Shown here: positions 15,215-23,278 of the stretch, in pieces
Position numbering within the stretch: the stretch's first letter is position 1
How the letters are laid out: every line of letters starts with the position of its first letter
NCBI RefSeq assembly: GCF_934643405.1
Contig: NZ_CAKUCL010000044.1
Location: 1-37,100, forward strand
Direction: 5' to 3'
DNA from: an uncultured Actinoplanes sp.
GTDB lineage: Bacteria > Actinomycetota > Actinomycetes > Mycobacteriales > Micromonosporaceae
Length of the DNA: 37,100 bases
Position numbers and translations under genes: made by a program
The notes under the pieces: model-generated
What the model was told of the DNA's origin: nothing
What the model saw: only the letters and a program-made list of their open reading frames with translations
Database searches by the model: none

Positions 15215-16169
15215 CGGCGCGGACCAGCCCTGCCGCCGCCCGCCGGATGTCCGCCGCGGTCAGCCCGAAATGTTCGAGCAGGAACGCGGTGCTGCCGGTC
15301 GGGGCGAACTCGCGGTGCACGCCGAGCATCCGCATCGGCACCGGCGCGGGCTCGGTGACCACGATGGCGGCGACCGCCGCGCCCAGCCCGCCGGTGGTCG
15401 TCGCCTCCTCGGCCGTGACGATCCCGCGGGTCTCGCGGATCGCGGTCCGGATCGCCTCCTCGTCGAGCGGCGCGATCGTCGACATGTTGAGCACCCGCAG
15501 GGACAGGCCCTGCTCGGCGGCTTCGCCGGCGGCCGCGAGCGCCCGCGACACCATCGAGCCGGTGGCCACCACGGTGACGTCGGTGCCGTCCCGCAGCAGG
15601 CCCGCCGTGCCGAACCGGAACGACCGGCCCTCGGTCACCGACGGCACCTTGAACCGGCCCACCCGCAGGTACACCGGGGTGGTCGCGCCGGCCGCCCAGC
15701 GCACCGCCTCGCGCGTCTCGGCCGGATCGGCCGGCACCACGATGCCGAGCCCGGCGATCGCCCGCAGCCAGGAGAGATCCTCGATCGAGTGGTGGGTCGG
15801 GCCGAGTTCCCCGTACGCCATACCCGGGCTCATCCCGCAGAGGACGACCGGCGACTGGCTGTAGGCGACATCCGCCTTGATCTGCTCCAGCGCGCGGCCG
15901 GTGAGGAACGGCGCGGCCGCGCACACGAACGGCACGAAACCGCTCAGCGCGAGACCCGCACCCACCCCGACCATGTCCTGCTCGGCGATCCCCACATTGA
16001 TCAGCCGATCGGGGAACTCGGTCGCGAAGCCCACCAGGTTGCTGGAGCCGACCGAGTCGTTGCAGACCGCGACGATCCGCTCGTCCCGACGGGCCAGCGT
16101 GATCAGCTCGTCGGCGAACGCCACCCGGCAGTCGAAGGTCTGCGGGTCTGTCTGCACGACCGCGCTCAT
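15207..16169 (-). CDS. Transketolase C-terminal subunit; candidate apulose-4-phosphate transketolase subunit B
   Basis: A 320-aa protein holding the pyrimidine-binding and C-terminal domains of transketolase. DSVGSSNLVGFATEFPDRLINVGIAEQDMVGVGAGLAL contains the catalytic glutamate (GIAEQ) that activates thiamine diphosphate. SHH-type THHSIEDLSWLRAIAGLGIVVPAD and the VYLRVGR strand follow, then a C-domain with TVVATGSMVSRALAA. It must pair with the N-terminal half encoded just upstream (4-base ATGA overlap). Split transketolases of this size serve dedicated sugar pathways. The ATG at 16169 (MSAVVQTDPQTF) is chosen over upstream codons that overlap the partner gene in another frame. Confidence 0.88.
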   Translation of the reverse strand: MSAVVQTDPQTFDCRVAFADELITLARRDERIVAVCNDSVGSSNLVGFATEFPDRLINVGIAEQDMVGVGAGLALSGFVPFVCAAAPFLTGRALEQIKADVAYSQSPVVLCGMSPGMAYGELGPTHHSIEDLSWLRAIAGLGIVVPADPAETREAVRWAAGATTPVYLRVGRFKVPSVTEGRSFRFGTAGLLRDGTDVTVVATGSMVSRALAAAGEAAEQGLSLRVLNMSTIAPLDEEAIRTAIRETRGIVTAEEATTTGGLGAAVAAIVVTEPAPVPMRMLGVHREFAPTGSTAFLLEHFGLTAADIRRAAAGLVRADA

Positions 16170-17047
16170 CGGGCCAGCTCCGCCACCGCGGCGCTGATCT
16201 GCTCGGCGCTGGGCACCTTGTGGTGCCACTCGACTCGGTCCTCCATGAAGGAGACCCCTCTTCCCTTGATCGTGTCGGCGATGACGCAGGTCGGGCGCTC
16301 GCCGCGGGGCGCGGTGAACGCGTCCAGCAGGGCCAGGTGGTCATGTCCGTCGACCCGGCGCACGTCCCACCCGAAACTTCGCCACTTCTCGTCCAGCGGG
16401 CCCAGCCCGTTGGTCTCCTCGGTCCGCGCACCCTGCTGGAGGCGGTTGCGGTCGACCACGGCGGTGAGGTTCGCCAGGCGGCGGTGCCCGGCGGTCATCG
16501 CCGCCTCCCAGTTGCTGCCCTCCTGCAGCTCGCCGTCGCCCAGCACCACGTAGACGTGCCGGTCCGAACCGGCGAGCCGGCCGGCCACCGCCATGCCGAC
16601 ACCGACCGGCAGGCCGTGGCCGAGCGGGCCGGTGTTCGTCTCCACGCCGGGCACCTTCACCCGGTTCGGGTGGCCGTTGAGCGCCGACATCGGCCCGGCG
16701 AACGTGTCCAGCTCGGCCTGCTCGAAGAAGCCGGCCGCGGCCAGGGTGGTGTAGAGCGCGCCCGCGGTGTGCCCCTTGCTCAGCACGAACCGGTCCCGGT
16801 CGGCCCAGTCCGGCCGCTCCGGATCGATGCGCAGCACGCCGAAGAACAGCGTGGTGAGGATGTCGAGGACGGACAGGTCACCGCCCACGTGGCCCAGACC
16901 GGCCCGGCCGATCATGTGCAGATCGGTGGTACGGGACTGGTTGGCGCGCTCCCGCAGCATCGCGCGGCGGCGTTCGGGTCCGGCGTCGGTGAGCTCCCGC
17001 CGGAATCGGCGCCATTCGCGGGCGGTACGGGGGTCGGCGACCAGCAT
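16166..17047 (-). CDS. Transketolase N-terminal (TPP-binding) subunit; candidate apulose-4-phosphate transketolase subunit A
   Basis: A 293-aa protein with the thiamine-diphosphate-binding domain. DLHMIGRAGLGHVGGDLSVLDIL, VLSKGHTAGALY, NTGPLGHGLPVGVGMA, and the ThDP motif GDGELQEGSNWEAAMTAG...VDRN (Mg2+-binding GDG-x-N) are all present. It makes an active two-carbon-transferring enzyme together with the C-terminal subunit. In the known apiose route the enzyme splits apulose 4-phosphate and feeds xylulose 5-phosphate and dihydroxyacetone phosphate to central metabolism. The ATG at 17047 has GAGGGA about 6 bases upstream. It lies 30 bases after the binding-protein gene. Confidence 0.88.
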   Translation of the reverse strand: MLVADPRTAREWRRFRRELTDAGPERRRAMLRERANQSRTTDLHMIGRAGLGHVGGDLSVLDILTTLFFGVLRIDPERPDWADRDRFVLSKGHTAGALYTTLAAAGFFEQAELDTFAGPMSALNGHPNRVKVPGVETNTGPLGHGLPVGVGMAVAGRLAGSDRHVYVVLGDGELQEGSNWEAAMTAGHRRLANLTAVVDRNRLQQGARTEETNGLGPLDEKWRSFGWDVRRVDGHDHLALLDAFTAPRGERPTCVIADTIKGRGVSFMEDRVEWHHKVPSAEQISAAVAELAR

Positions 17048-17077
17048 GAAGGTCCCTCTCTCGATGGTGACGGTCGG

Positions 17078-18058
17078 TCAGGACGCGACCGCGAAGTTGG
17101 TGACCGACTTGGCGTTGTCCGCGTTGACCAGCACGCAGTCGACGGACTGCTTCTCCGGCTGGTCGGTCTTGCCGTTCTTGATGTAGGCGTCGGCCTGGTC
17201 GACGGCCATCTCGGAGATCTTGCTGGCGGGCTGGAGCACGGTCGCCTTGATGCCGTTCTTGAGGATCGAGGCCACGACGTCGGGGCTGCCGTCGAACCCG
17301 ACCACGAGCACGTTCTTCTTGGCGGCCTGGACGGCGGCGTACGCACCCAGGGCCATCGTGTCGTTGCCCGCGATGATGCCCTTGATGTTCGGGTGGGCCT
17401 GCAGGATCGTCTGGGTCTTGCTCAGCGCCTCGGCCTGGTCCCAGTTGGCGCTCTGCTGGGCGACCATCTTGAGGTCCGGGAACTGATCGAGTACGCCGTG
17501 GTAGCCCTGCGACCGCACGCCCGCGTTGGTGTCGGTGGGCTTGCCGGTCAGCTCGGCGTACTCGCCCTTGTTGCCCATCAGCTTGGCGAACTCCTGGCCG
17601 CCGAGCCCGGCGCCCTGGGCGTTGTTCGAGACGATCTGGGCGACCGCGACGCCGGTCTTGTTGATCTCCCGGTCGACCAGGAAGGTCGGGATCTTGGCAT
17701 CCTTGGCGCGCTGGATCGCGGCGACCGAGGCGTCGGCGCCGGCGTTGTCCAGGATGATCGCGGCGGCCTTGCGGGAGATCGCGGTGTCGATCTCCTGGCT
17801 CTGCTTGGTCGGGTCGTCGTCGTGGCTGAGGACCAGCGTCTCGTACCCGAGCTTCTTCGCCTGGGCGGCCGCGGCGTCCTGCTCGGCCTTGAAGAACACG
17901 TTGTCGGGCGAGGGCGTGATGATGACGATCAGCTTGGCGGCGGCGCCGGCCGTGCTGCCCCCGCTGCTCGACGACGCCGCGTCGTCGTTGCTGTTGCCGC
18001 AGGCGCTGAGGGCGAGGATGGCGGCCGCGCCGGCGGCGACGAAGGCTCTTCTTCTCAC
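17078..18058 (-). CDS. Sugar ABC transporter substrate-binding lipoprotein (RbsB-like)
   Basis: A 326-aa periplasmic-binding-protein-like lipoprotein. Signal peptide RRRAFVAAGAAAILALSAC with lipobox LSAC (Cys20), a Ser/Gly linker, then the type I binding fold: IVIITPSPDNVFFKAEQDAA, ILDNAGADASVAAIQRAKDA, PTFLVDREI, GIIAGNDTMALGAYAAVQ and VVGFDGSPDVVASILKNG. The aromatic and charged residues of the ribose-type pocket (NVFF, DRE, ND, FDG) are in place. The GTG at 18058 is preceded by GGGGAA 8 bases upstream. The open frame extends another 366 bases upstream, but that part is antisense to the permease. It feeds the RbsC/RbsA-like pair encoded just upstream. Confidence 0.9.
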   Translation of the reverse strand: MRRRAFVAAGAAAILALSACGNSNDDAASSSSGGSTAGAAAKLIVIITPSPDNVFFKAEQDAAAAQAKKLGYETLVLSHDDDPTKQSQEIDTAISRKAAAIILDNAGADASVAAIQRAKDAKIPTFLVDREINKTGVAVAQIVSNNAQGAGLGGQEFAKLMGNKGEYAELTGKPTDTNAGVRSQGYHGVLDQFPDLKMVAQQSANWDQAEALSKTQTILQAHPNIKGIIAGNDTMALGAYAAVQAAKKNVLVVGFDGSPDVVASILKNGIKATVLQPASKISEMAVDQADAYIKNGKTDQPEKQSVDCVLVNADNAKSVTNFAVAS

Positions 18059-18111
18059 GATGTTTCCCCTTCTGACGGTGGTGAGGCGGAAAGGCGTGGG
18101 CCGGGGCACGG

Positions 18112-19194
18112 TCAGGCCGTGCGCTTGGCCAGGCCCGATTGGAGGCGCTGCTGGGCCTGCTCGGTGATGACGGCGAAGACGATGACGGCGCCCTTGACCA
18201 CGGACTGCCAGAAGGTGGAGACGCCGACCAGGACCAGGCCGTCGCTGAGGAAGCCGATGACGAAGGCGCCCATCACGGTGCCGATGATCGTGCCGCGGCC
18301 GCCGCTGAGGGCGGTGCCACCGAGCACCGCGGCGGCGATCGCGTTCAGCTCGTAGGTGGTGGCGGTGTCCGGATAGGCCGCGCCCAGCTCGGAGGTGAGC
18401 AGCAGACCGGCCAGCGCGGCACACGCGCCGGAGATGATGTAGACGGCGACCTTCACCCGGTTGACCCGGATGCCGGAGAGCACCGCGGCCCGCTCGTTGC
18501 CGCCGACCGCGAAGATCCGGCGGCCGAACGGCGTCCGGGTGGTCACGATGATCGCCGCCGCGGTGACCAGCACCATGATCCAGACGGCGACCGGGATGCC
18601 GAGCAGGCTGTCCACCCCGATGTAGTGGAACCCCGTGTTGCCGTGGGCGGGCGTGCCGGCCAGATCGGGGTAGGTGCCGCCGTTGCTGAGCAGCTGCGCC
18701 ACGCCGCGGGCCACGTAGAGCATGCCCAGGGTGGCGATGAACGGCGCCACCTTGAACCGGGTGATCACCAGTCCGTTGACCGCGCCGACCAGCGCCCCCA
18801 CCAGGATGCCGAGGAGGATCACCACGGCGACCGAGAAGAACACCGTTCCGCCCGGCACGTGCAGTCCCTTGAACAGCAGGCCGCCGGCGACCATGCTGGC
18901 CAGCCCCGCGATCGAGCCGACCGACAGGTCGATGCCGCCGGTCAGGATGACGAACGTGACGCCGATGGCGAGGATCGCGTTGATCGCCACGTGCTTGGTC
19001 ATCAGGATCAGGTTGCTCTGGGTCAGGTACTCCGACGAGATCGCGCTGAAGAAGATCACCAGGAGCACCAGCACGACGAGCGTGCGCCCGCGCAGCAGAA
19101 GGAGCGCGGCCCGGGCCAGCGCGCGGTTGCCCGGCTGCTCCGGCTGCGGCGACGCCGCCGTGGAGCTGGGCGCGGCGACATGCGTGTCGGTCAT
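18112..19194 (-). CDS. Sugar ABC transporter permease (RbsC-like)
   Basis: A 360-aa BPD_transp_2 permease with about 8-10 membrane helices. Seen are FVILTGGIDLSVGSIAGLASM (the conserved GGIDLSVGS), GLVITRFKVAPFIATLGMLY, FGRRIFAVGGNERAAVLSGI and LGGTALSGGRGTIIGTVMGA, the cytoplasmic coupling regions of ribose-type permeases. The first about 30 residues are a soluble Ala/Pro-rich tail. The start overlaps the stop of the ATPase gene (TGATG), and the binding-protein gene follows after 53 bases. Confidence 0.92.
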   Translation of the reverse strand: MTDTHVAAPSSTAASPQPEQPGNRALARAALLLLRGRTLVVLVLLVIFFSAISSEYLTQSNLILMTKHVAINAILAIGVTFVILTGGIDLSVGSIAGLASMVAGGLLFKGLHVPGGTVFFSVAVVILLGILVGALVGAVNGLVITRFKVAPFIATLGMLYVARGVAQLLSNGGTYPDLAGTPAHGNTGFHYIGVDSLLGIPVAVWIMVLVTAAAIIVTTRTPFGRRIFAVGGNERAAVLSGIRVNRVKVAVYIISGACAALAGLLLTSELGAAYPDTATTYELNAIAAAVLGGTALSGGRGTIIGTVMGAFVIGFLSDGLVLVGVSTFWQSVVKGAVIVFAVITEQAQQRLQSGLAKRTA

Positions 19195-20696
19195 CAGGAA
19201 GCCTCCAGGACGCGGTCGGATGCGGAGGCTGCGACCAGCGCCTCCTCGGTCACGCCGGCCGAGTCGAACTCGGCCGTGATGCGGCCGCGGGCCATCACCA
19301 GCACCCGGTCCGCCATGGCGATCACCTCGGCCAGCTCGGACGAGATGAACAGCACCCCGAAGCCCTGCGCGGCGAGGTCGGCCATGAGCGCAGCGATCTG
19401 CGCCTTCGCGCCCACGTCGATGCCCCGGGTCGGCTCGTCGAGCAGCAGCACGACCGGCTCGGTGAGCAGCGCCCGGGCCAGCACGACCTTCTGCTGGTTA
19501 CCGCCGGAGAGCGCGGTGACCAGGGCCGCCAGGCCGGGACTCTTGATCGCCAGGTCGCCGGCCTTGCCCGCGGCGGTGCGCTGCTCGGCGGCGCCGCGCA
19601 ACAGGCCGGCCCGGGTCAGCCGGCCGACCGTGGCGAGCAGGATGTTGTCCCGTACGGACATGGTCTGCACCAGCCCGTCGCGCTGGCGGTCCTCGGGCAC
19701 CAGGGCGAGGCCCGCCGCCATCCGGGCCTGCACGGTGGCCTTCGGTTCGAGCGTGCCGCGGACGTGCACCTCGCCGGTGGCGGCCCGCCGCATGCCCATC
19801 AGGGTCTCGACCAGTTCGGTGCGGCCCGCGCCCATCAGGCCGTAGACGCCGACCACCTCGCCGGCCCGCACGGTCAGCGACACGTCGTCGACCTTGACCG
19901 TGCCCGGGACGCTCAGGTGACGGACCTCCAGCAGCACGTCGCCGACCGGGGAGCTGTTGCGGGCGTACAGGGAATCGGGGTCCCTGCCGACCATCTGCCG
20001 CACGATCCAGGCGGTGTCGGTCTTGCTCATCGACTCGTGCGCGACCAGCCGGCCGTCGCGCAGGACGGTGACCCAGTCGCCGATGCGGCGGAACTCGTCC
20101 AGCTTGTGCGAGATGTAGATGACCGTGACGTCCTGCGCGCGCAGGTCGCCCATCACCTCGAAGAGCGTGTCGACCTCGTGATTGGACAGTGCCGAGGTGG
20201 GCTCGTCCATGATCAGCACCTGGACCTCGGAGAGCAGCACCCGGCCGATCTCGACGAGCTGCTGCTGACCGATCGGCAGGTCGCCGACCAGCGTGTCCGG
20301 GTCGAGATCCTGGCCCAGCCGGGCGAGTGCCTCCCGGGTGCGCCGGCGCTGGGCGGACTTGTCGACGAAGCGGCGGCCGCGGCGCAGCTCCCGCCCGGCG
20401 AACATGTTCTCCGCGATCGACAGGTTCGGGAACAGGCTCAGCTCCTGGTGGATGATCCCGATGCCGTGCGCCATCGCGTCGCGCGGGCTGCCCAGGTGGA
20501 TCGGCCGGTCGTCCAGCAGGATCTCGCCGCTGGTCGGCTTCTCCGAGCCGGAGAGAATCTTCATGAGCGTGGACTTGCCCGCGCCGTTCTCGCCGACCAG
20601 GACATTGACCTTCCCTCCGTACGCCGTGAAGGTCACGTCGTTGAGGGCCTGAACGCCGCCATAGCTCTTGCTGACGTTGCGGGCGACGAGCTTCAT
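19194..20696 (-). CDS. Sugar ABC transporter ATP-binding protein (RbsA-like, two NBDs)
   Basis: A 500-aa protein with two fused nucleotide-binding domains. The first has Walker A LVGENGAGKST (about 35-43), HQELSLFPNLSIAENMF, signature LPIGQQQLVEIGRVLL and Walker B VLIMDEPTSAL. The second has the degenerate Walker A GLMGAGRTEL, VPEDRQRDGLV, signature LSGGNQQKVVLARALL and LLLDEPTRGIDVGAK. This is the standard RbsA/MglA layout. The ATG at 20696 overlaps the DUF2291 stop (ATGA). Together with the downstream permease and lipoprotein it forms a complete importer. Confidence 0.93.
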   Translation of the reverse strand: MKLVARNVSKSYGGVQALNDVTFTAYGGKVNVLVGENGAGKSTLMKILSGSEKPTSGEILLDDRPIHLGSPRDAMAHGIGIIHQELSLFPNLSIAENMFAGRELRRGRRFVDKSAQRRRTREALARLGQDLDPDTLVGDLPIGQQQLVEIGRVLLSEVQVLIMDEPTSALSNHEVDTLFEVMGDLRAQDVTVIYISHKLDEFRRIGDWVTVLRDGRLVAHESMSKTDTAWIVRQMVGRDPDSLYARNSSPVGDVLLEVRHLSVPGTVKVDDVSLTVRAGEVVGVYGLMGAGRTELVETLMGMRRAATGEVHVRGTLEPKATVQARMAAGLALVPEDRQRDGLVQTMSVRDNILLATVGRLTRAGLLRGAAEQRTAAGKAGDLAIKSPGLAALVTALSGGNQQKVVLARALLTEPVVLLLDEPTRGIDVGAKAQIAALMADLAAQGFGVLFISSELAEVIAMADRVLVMARGRITAEFDSAGVTEEALVAASASDRVLEAS

Positions 20697-21361
20697 GACG
20701 CCTGCAATTCCGTCGGCACCAGGAAGATCTGCCCCGGGGCCAGCGCGGAGAACGCGCCGTAGAACGTGATCTTCTTGCCGTCCAGGCTCGTCGGGGCGGC
20801 CTTCGCGATCACGTCGGTCTTCACCCGGTTGTTGATCTGGTTGGCCACGTCGGCGTACTGGATCTGGTTGGTGAAGTCGCCGAACGAGATGAACCCGACC
20901 GCGTCGCGGATGGCCGTGCCGGCGATGACCGGCCCGGTGGCGATCGTGATGGTCAGCGGCTTGCCGCCGGCCTGCGGGACCTCGACGGTCATCGGACCGG
21001 TGGGCGCCTCGGTGTCCACCTTCGTGACCGTGCCGGAGCCCTTGACCATGAAGGCGTACGGGCTGCCCGTCCCGGCCTGGTGACCGTACTGTCTGCCGGC
21101 CGCCGCCGGGTCCTTCGCCAGCGCCGCGGCCACCGTCGTGATGTCGGCGGCCTTGTCGTGCACGGTCGGGACGATCTTCGCCTGCCAGGACTCGTCGACG
21201 TAGGTCTTGGCGTCGGCCGGCCCGCCCGCCTTCCCGGATCCGGCCGACTCGGTGGACTCGTAGACGTAGACGCCCGGCACGCGAGCGCACCCGGCGCCGG
21301 CCGCTGGCAACAGCACAAGCAGGGCGGCGCACACCGCCGAACGTCGATGGATCAGCACCAT
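20693..21361 (-). CDS. DUF2291 family lipoprotein, first gene of the sugar operon
   Basis: A 222-aa lipoprotein with signal peptide VLIHRRSAVCAALLVLLPAA and lipobox GAGC (Cys25). The family hallmark FISFGDFTNQIQYADVANQINNRVK lies about 50 residues from the end, together with PVIAGTAIRDAVGF. DUF2291 proteins are typically encoded next to RbsABC-type importers of unusual sugars, but their role is not established; an accessory sugar-sensing or binding role at the membrane is a guess. The ATG at 21361 is preferred over GTG/TTG codons in the promoter region, since it places the signal peptide correctly. It overlaps the ATPase gene by 4 bases. Confidence 0.85.
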   Translation of the reverse strand: MVLIHRRSAVCAALLVLLPAAGAGCARVPGVYVYESTESAGSGKAGGPADAKTYVDESWQAKIVPTVHDKAADITTVAAALAKDPAAAGRQYGHQAGTGSPYAFMVKGSGTVTKVDTEAPTGPMTVEVPQAGGKPLTITIATGPVIAGTAIRDAVGFISFGDFTNQIQYADVANQINNRVKTDVIAKAAPTSLDGKKITFYGAFSALAPGQIFLVPTELQAS

Positions 21362-21396
21362 GCTTGCATATCCATTCACTAGCGACTGGTCATACA

Positions 21397-21429
21397 TTCA
21401 CTGTGAACGGTCGATGTCGTTCTTGTCAA
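21397..21429 (-). promoter_or_regulatory. Promoter with overlapping dyad operator for the sugar operon
   Basis: On the minus strand, TTGACA (21424-21429) is a perfect -35. After 18 bases comes CACAGT (21400-21405) as the -10. The dyad TTCACTGTGAA (21397-21407) covers the -10, and a second dyad GAACG-N8-CGTTC (21405-21422) fills the spacer. A half copy, ATTCACT, recurs at 21374-21380. The position is ideal for repression by the divergent SorC-type regulator. Confidence 0.55.
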
Positions 21430-21512
21430 CGGGCCCTGGGGTCCTCCCGGCCGAGGCCGCACGGCGAGGCGTCCCGCTACGCTTCGTTGACCGAAACGGG
21501 GAGGAGGCAGCC

Positions 21513-22487
21513 GTGAGCGTCGAGCCCATCGGCGTGGCCGCCGAGCACGTCCGGCTGCTGACCAAGGTCGCCCGGATGTACCACGAGCGCGGCATGCGGC
21601 AGCCGCAGATCGCCCAGCAGCTGCACATCTCCCAGCCCCGGGTGTCCCGGCTGCTCAAGCAGGCGGCGGCGGTCGGGATCGTCCGGACCGTGGTGATCAG
21701 CCCGCGCGGCGTGCACGCCGAGCTGGAGGACGCGGTCGAGCAGAAGTACGGCCTGCGCGAGGTGGTCGTCGCGGACAGCGACGGCCAGGCCGACGAGATC
21801 GCGGTCACCAAGGCGATCGCCGCCGCGGCCGCGGTCTACCTGGAGACGACCCTGGCCCGCGACGACCGGGTCGGCATCTCGTCGTGGAGCGCCACCCTGC
21901 TCGCCACCGTCGACGCCATGCACCCGGCCCCGAGCCTCACCGCCGAGCGGGTCGTGCAGATCCTCGGCGGCGTCGGCACCAGCGCGGCGCAGAGCCAGGC
22001 GACCCGGCTGACCGGCGGCCTGGCCCGGCACGCCCGGGCCGAGGCGGTCTACCTGGTGGCGCCGGGGCTGGTGGCGACGCCCGAGATGCGCAGCGCGCTG
22101 CTCAACGAGCCGAGCATCGCCGCGGTCATCGAGGCCTGGCACGACCTGACGGTCGCGCTGGTCGGCGTCGGCAGCCTGGAACCGTCGACCCTGCTGCGGC
22201 AGAGCGGCAACGCGATCGCCGCCGAGGAGGAGCAGCGGCTGCGCGAGGCCGGCGCGATCGGCGACGTGTGCATGCGCTTCTTCGACGAGGACGGCCGGCA
22301 CGTCGCGTCCTCGTTGGACGATCGCGTGCTGGGGATCGGCGCGGACACCCTCAAGCAGGTGCCGCGCCGGGTCGGCGTGGCGGGCGGCCGGCGCAAGTAC
22401 CGCGCGATCCGGGCGGCGCTGCGCGGTGGCTGGCTCAACGTGCTGATCACCGACCAGGCCACCGCGACCGAGCTGCTGAAGCACTGA
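21513..22487 (+). CDS. SorC/DeoR-type sugar-responsive transcriptional regulator
   Basis: A 324-aa regulator. The N-terminal helix-turn-helix is VRLLTKVARMYHERGMRQPQIAQQLHISQPRVSRLLKQAA, followed by the SorC sugar-binding domain: EDAVEQKYGLREVVVADS, GISSWSATLLATVDAM, VVQILGGVGTS, LVAPGLVATPEMRSALLNEP, and RFFDEDGRHVASSLDDRVLGI. Regulators of this family are released from DNA by a phosphorylated sugar made in the pathway. The GTG at 21513 has GGGGAGGAGG six bases upstream, which fixes the start; the longer open frame has none. It is divergent from the nine-gene sugar operon across a 151-base region. Confidence 0.9.
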   Translation: MSVEPIGVAAEHVRLLTKVARMYHERGMRQPQIAQQLHISQPRVSRLLKQAAAVGIVRTVVISPRGVHAELEDAVEQKYGLREVVVADSDGQADEIAVTKAIAAAAAVYLETTLARDDRVGISSWSATLLATVDAMHPAPSLTAERVVQILGGVGTSAAQSQATRLTGGLARHARAEAVYLVAPGLVATPEMRSALLNEPSIAAVIEAWHDLTVALVGVGSLEPSTLLRQSGNAIAAEEEQRLREAGAIGDVCMRFFDEDGRHVASSLDDRVLGIGADTLKQVPRRVGVAGGRRKYRAIRAALRGGWLNVLITDQATATELLKH

Positions 22488-22563
22488 CCGGCCAGGTTCT
22501 GTTGCCGGCGGATCGCGTCGATCACCTGAGCGGATCGGGCTGCGCTGACCGGCAGGACACGCC

Positions 22564-22851
22564 TCAGCCGGTCACGACGATGTCGTCGTACTCCGGGTGC
22601 TCCTCGACGTAGCGGGCGAAGAACGGGCACACCGGCTTGACCTTCTCGCCGCGGGCGCGGATCAGGTCGAGCGAGCGGGAGGCCAGCTCGCCGCCCAGCC
22701 CCCGGCCGCGGAACCGCGGGTCGACCTCGCTGTGGATCACCGTCAGGTAGCCGTCGTGCCGGCGGTAGTCGGCCAGACCGGCCAGCTCGCCGTCGACGAG
22801 CAGCTCGAAACGGTGCCGTGCGGGTTCGTCGCGCAGATCGATGTCGCTCAC
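22564..22851 (-). CDS. Small GNAT-fold N-acetyltransferase (NATD1/YjdJ type)
   Basis: About 95 residues. The protein matches the short acetyltransferase family Acetyltransf_CG: RFELLVDGELAGLADYRRHDGYLTVIHSEVDPRFRGRGLGGELASRSLDLIRARGEKVKPVCPFFARYVEEHPEY in form, with acetyl-CoA motif A RFRGRGLG and the CPF...HPEY end characteristic of this group. The substrate is unknown. GTG at 22851 is the likely start; codons further upstream overlap the divergent lipoprotein gene. It is convergent with the SorC regulator and shares a very short divergent region with the lipoprotein gene. Confidence 0.85.
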   Translation of the reverse strand: MSDIDLRDEPARHRFELLVDGELAGLADYRRHDGYLTVIHSEVDPRFRGRGLGGELASRSLDLIRARGEKVKPVCPFFARYVEEHPEYDDIVVTG

Positions 22852-22890
22852 GCCTGCCAGCTTAGGATGGCGCCCACCCCGTACCCTCAA

Positions 22891-23217
22891 ATGGTGTTGA
22901 AACCCACCCCGCGTCTCGCCGCCGCCCTCGCCTCCGCCGTCCTCGGCCTCGCGTTGCTCTCCGGATGCGGTGGGGACAACGTCGACTGCGGCCTTGATCA
23001 GTGCACGGTGACGTTGCAGCGCGACGTGAACGCGAGCGCCAGCTTCCTCGGGGTCGAGGCGAAGTTCGTCAGCGCCGACGCGAACACGGTGACGCTCGAC
23101 GTGGCCGGCGAGCGCGTCCAGCTCACCAAGGGCCAGCAGGCGGTCGAGGTGGCCGGTCTGCAGGTCTCACTGGACAGCGTCACCGGCGACACGATCGGCA
23201 TCCAGGTCTCGCGTTAG
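22891..23217 (+). CDS. Small secreted lipoprotein, unknown
   Basis: A 108-aa protein: signal peptide LKPTPRLAAALASAVLGLALLSGC with lipobox LSGC, then an 80-residue domain with two cysteines close together (DCGLDQC) and predicted beta strands (TVTLQRD, FLGVEAKFVSADANTVTLDVAGERVQL). There is no recognised family; similar short lipoproteins with a DCGxxxC start occur in actinobacteria. ATG 22891 gives the best signal peptide; ATG 22867 is an in-frame alternative. A TAGGAT hexamer at 22863-22868 could serve as -10 and would leave a leader of only about 16 bases. Confidence 0.65.
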   Translation: MVLKPTPRLAAALASAVLGLALLSGCGGDNVDCGLDQCTVTLQRDVNASASFLGVEAKFVSADANTVTLDVAGERVQLTKGQQAVEVAGLQVSLDSVTGDTIGIQVSR

Positions 23218-23227
23218 CACGGTGCCG

Positions 23228-23246
23228 CCCGGTTACGGCCGGGTTT
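23228..23246 (+). terminator. Weak hairpin after the lipoprotein gene
   Basis: CCCGG (23228-23232) and CCGGG (23239-23243) pair around TTACGG and are followed by TTT. It begins 11 bases after the stop codon. Short and marginal. Confidence 0.3.
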
Positions 23247-23278
23247 ACGGAAAGTCGTGGCGGGACATTCATAGCGGC

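Noticed and set aside
18139..19845. 568-codon plus-strand open frame
   Set aside because: It crosses the antisense of the permease and ATPase genes and is rich in Asp/His/Arg, a shadow of the real codons.
22488..22563. TGCCGG/CCGGCA pair between the SorC and GNAT genes as terminator
   Set aside because: The arms are about 45 bases apart with no compact stem; likely chance.
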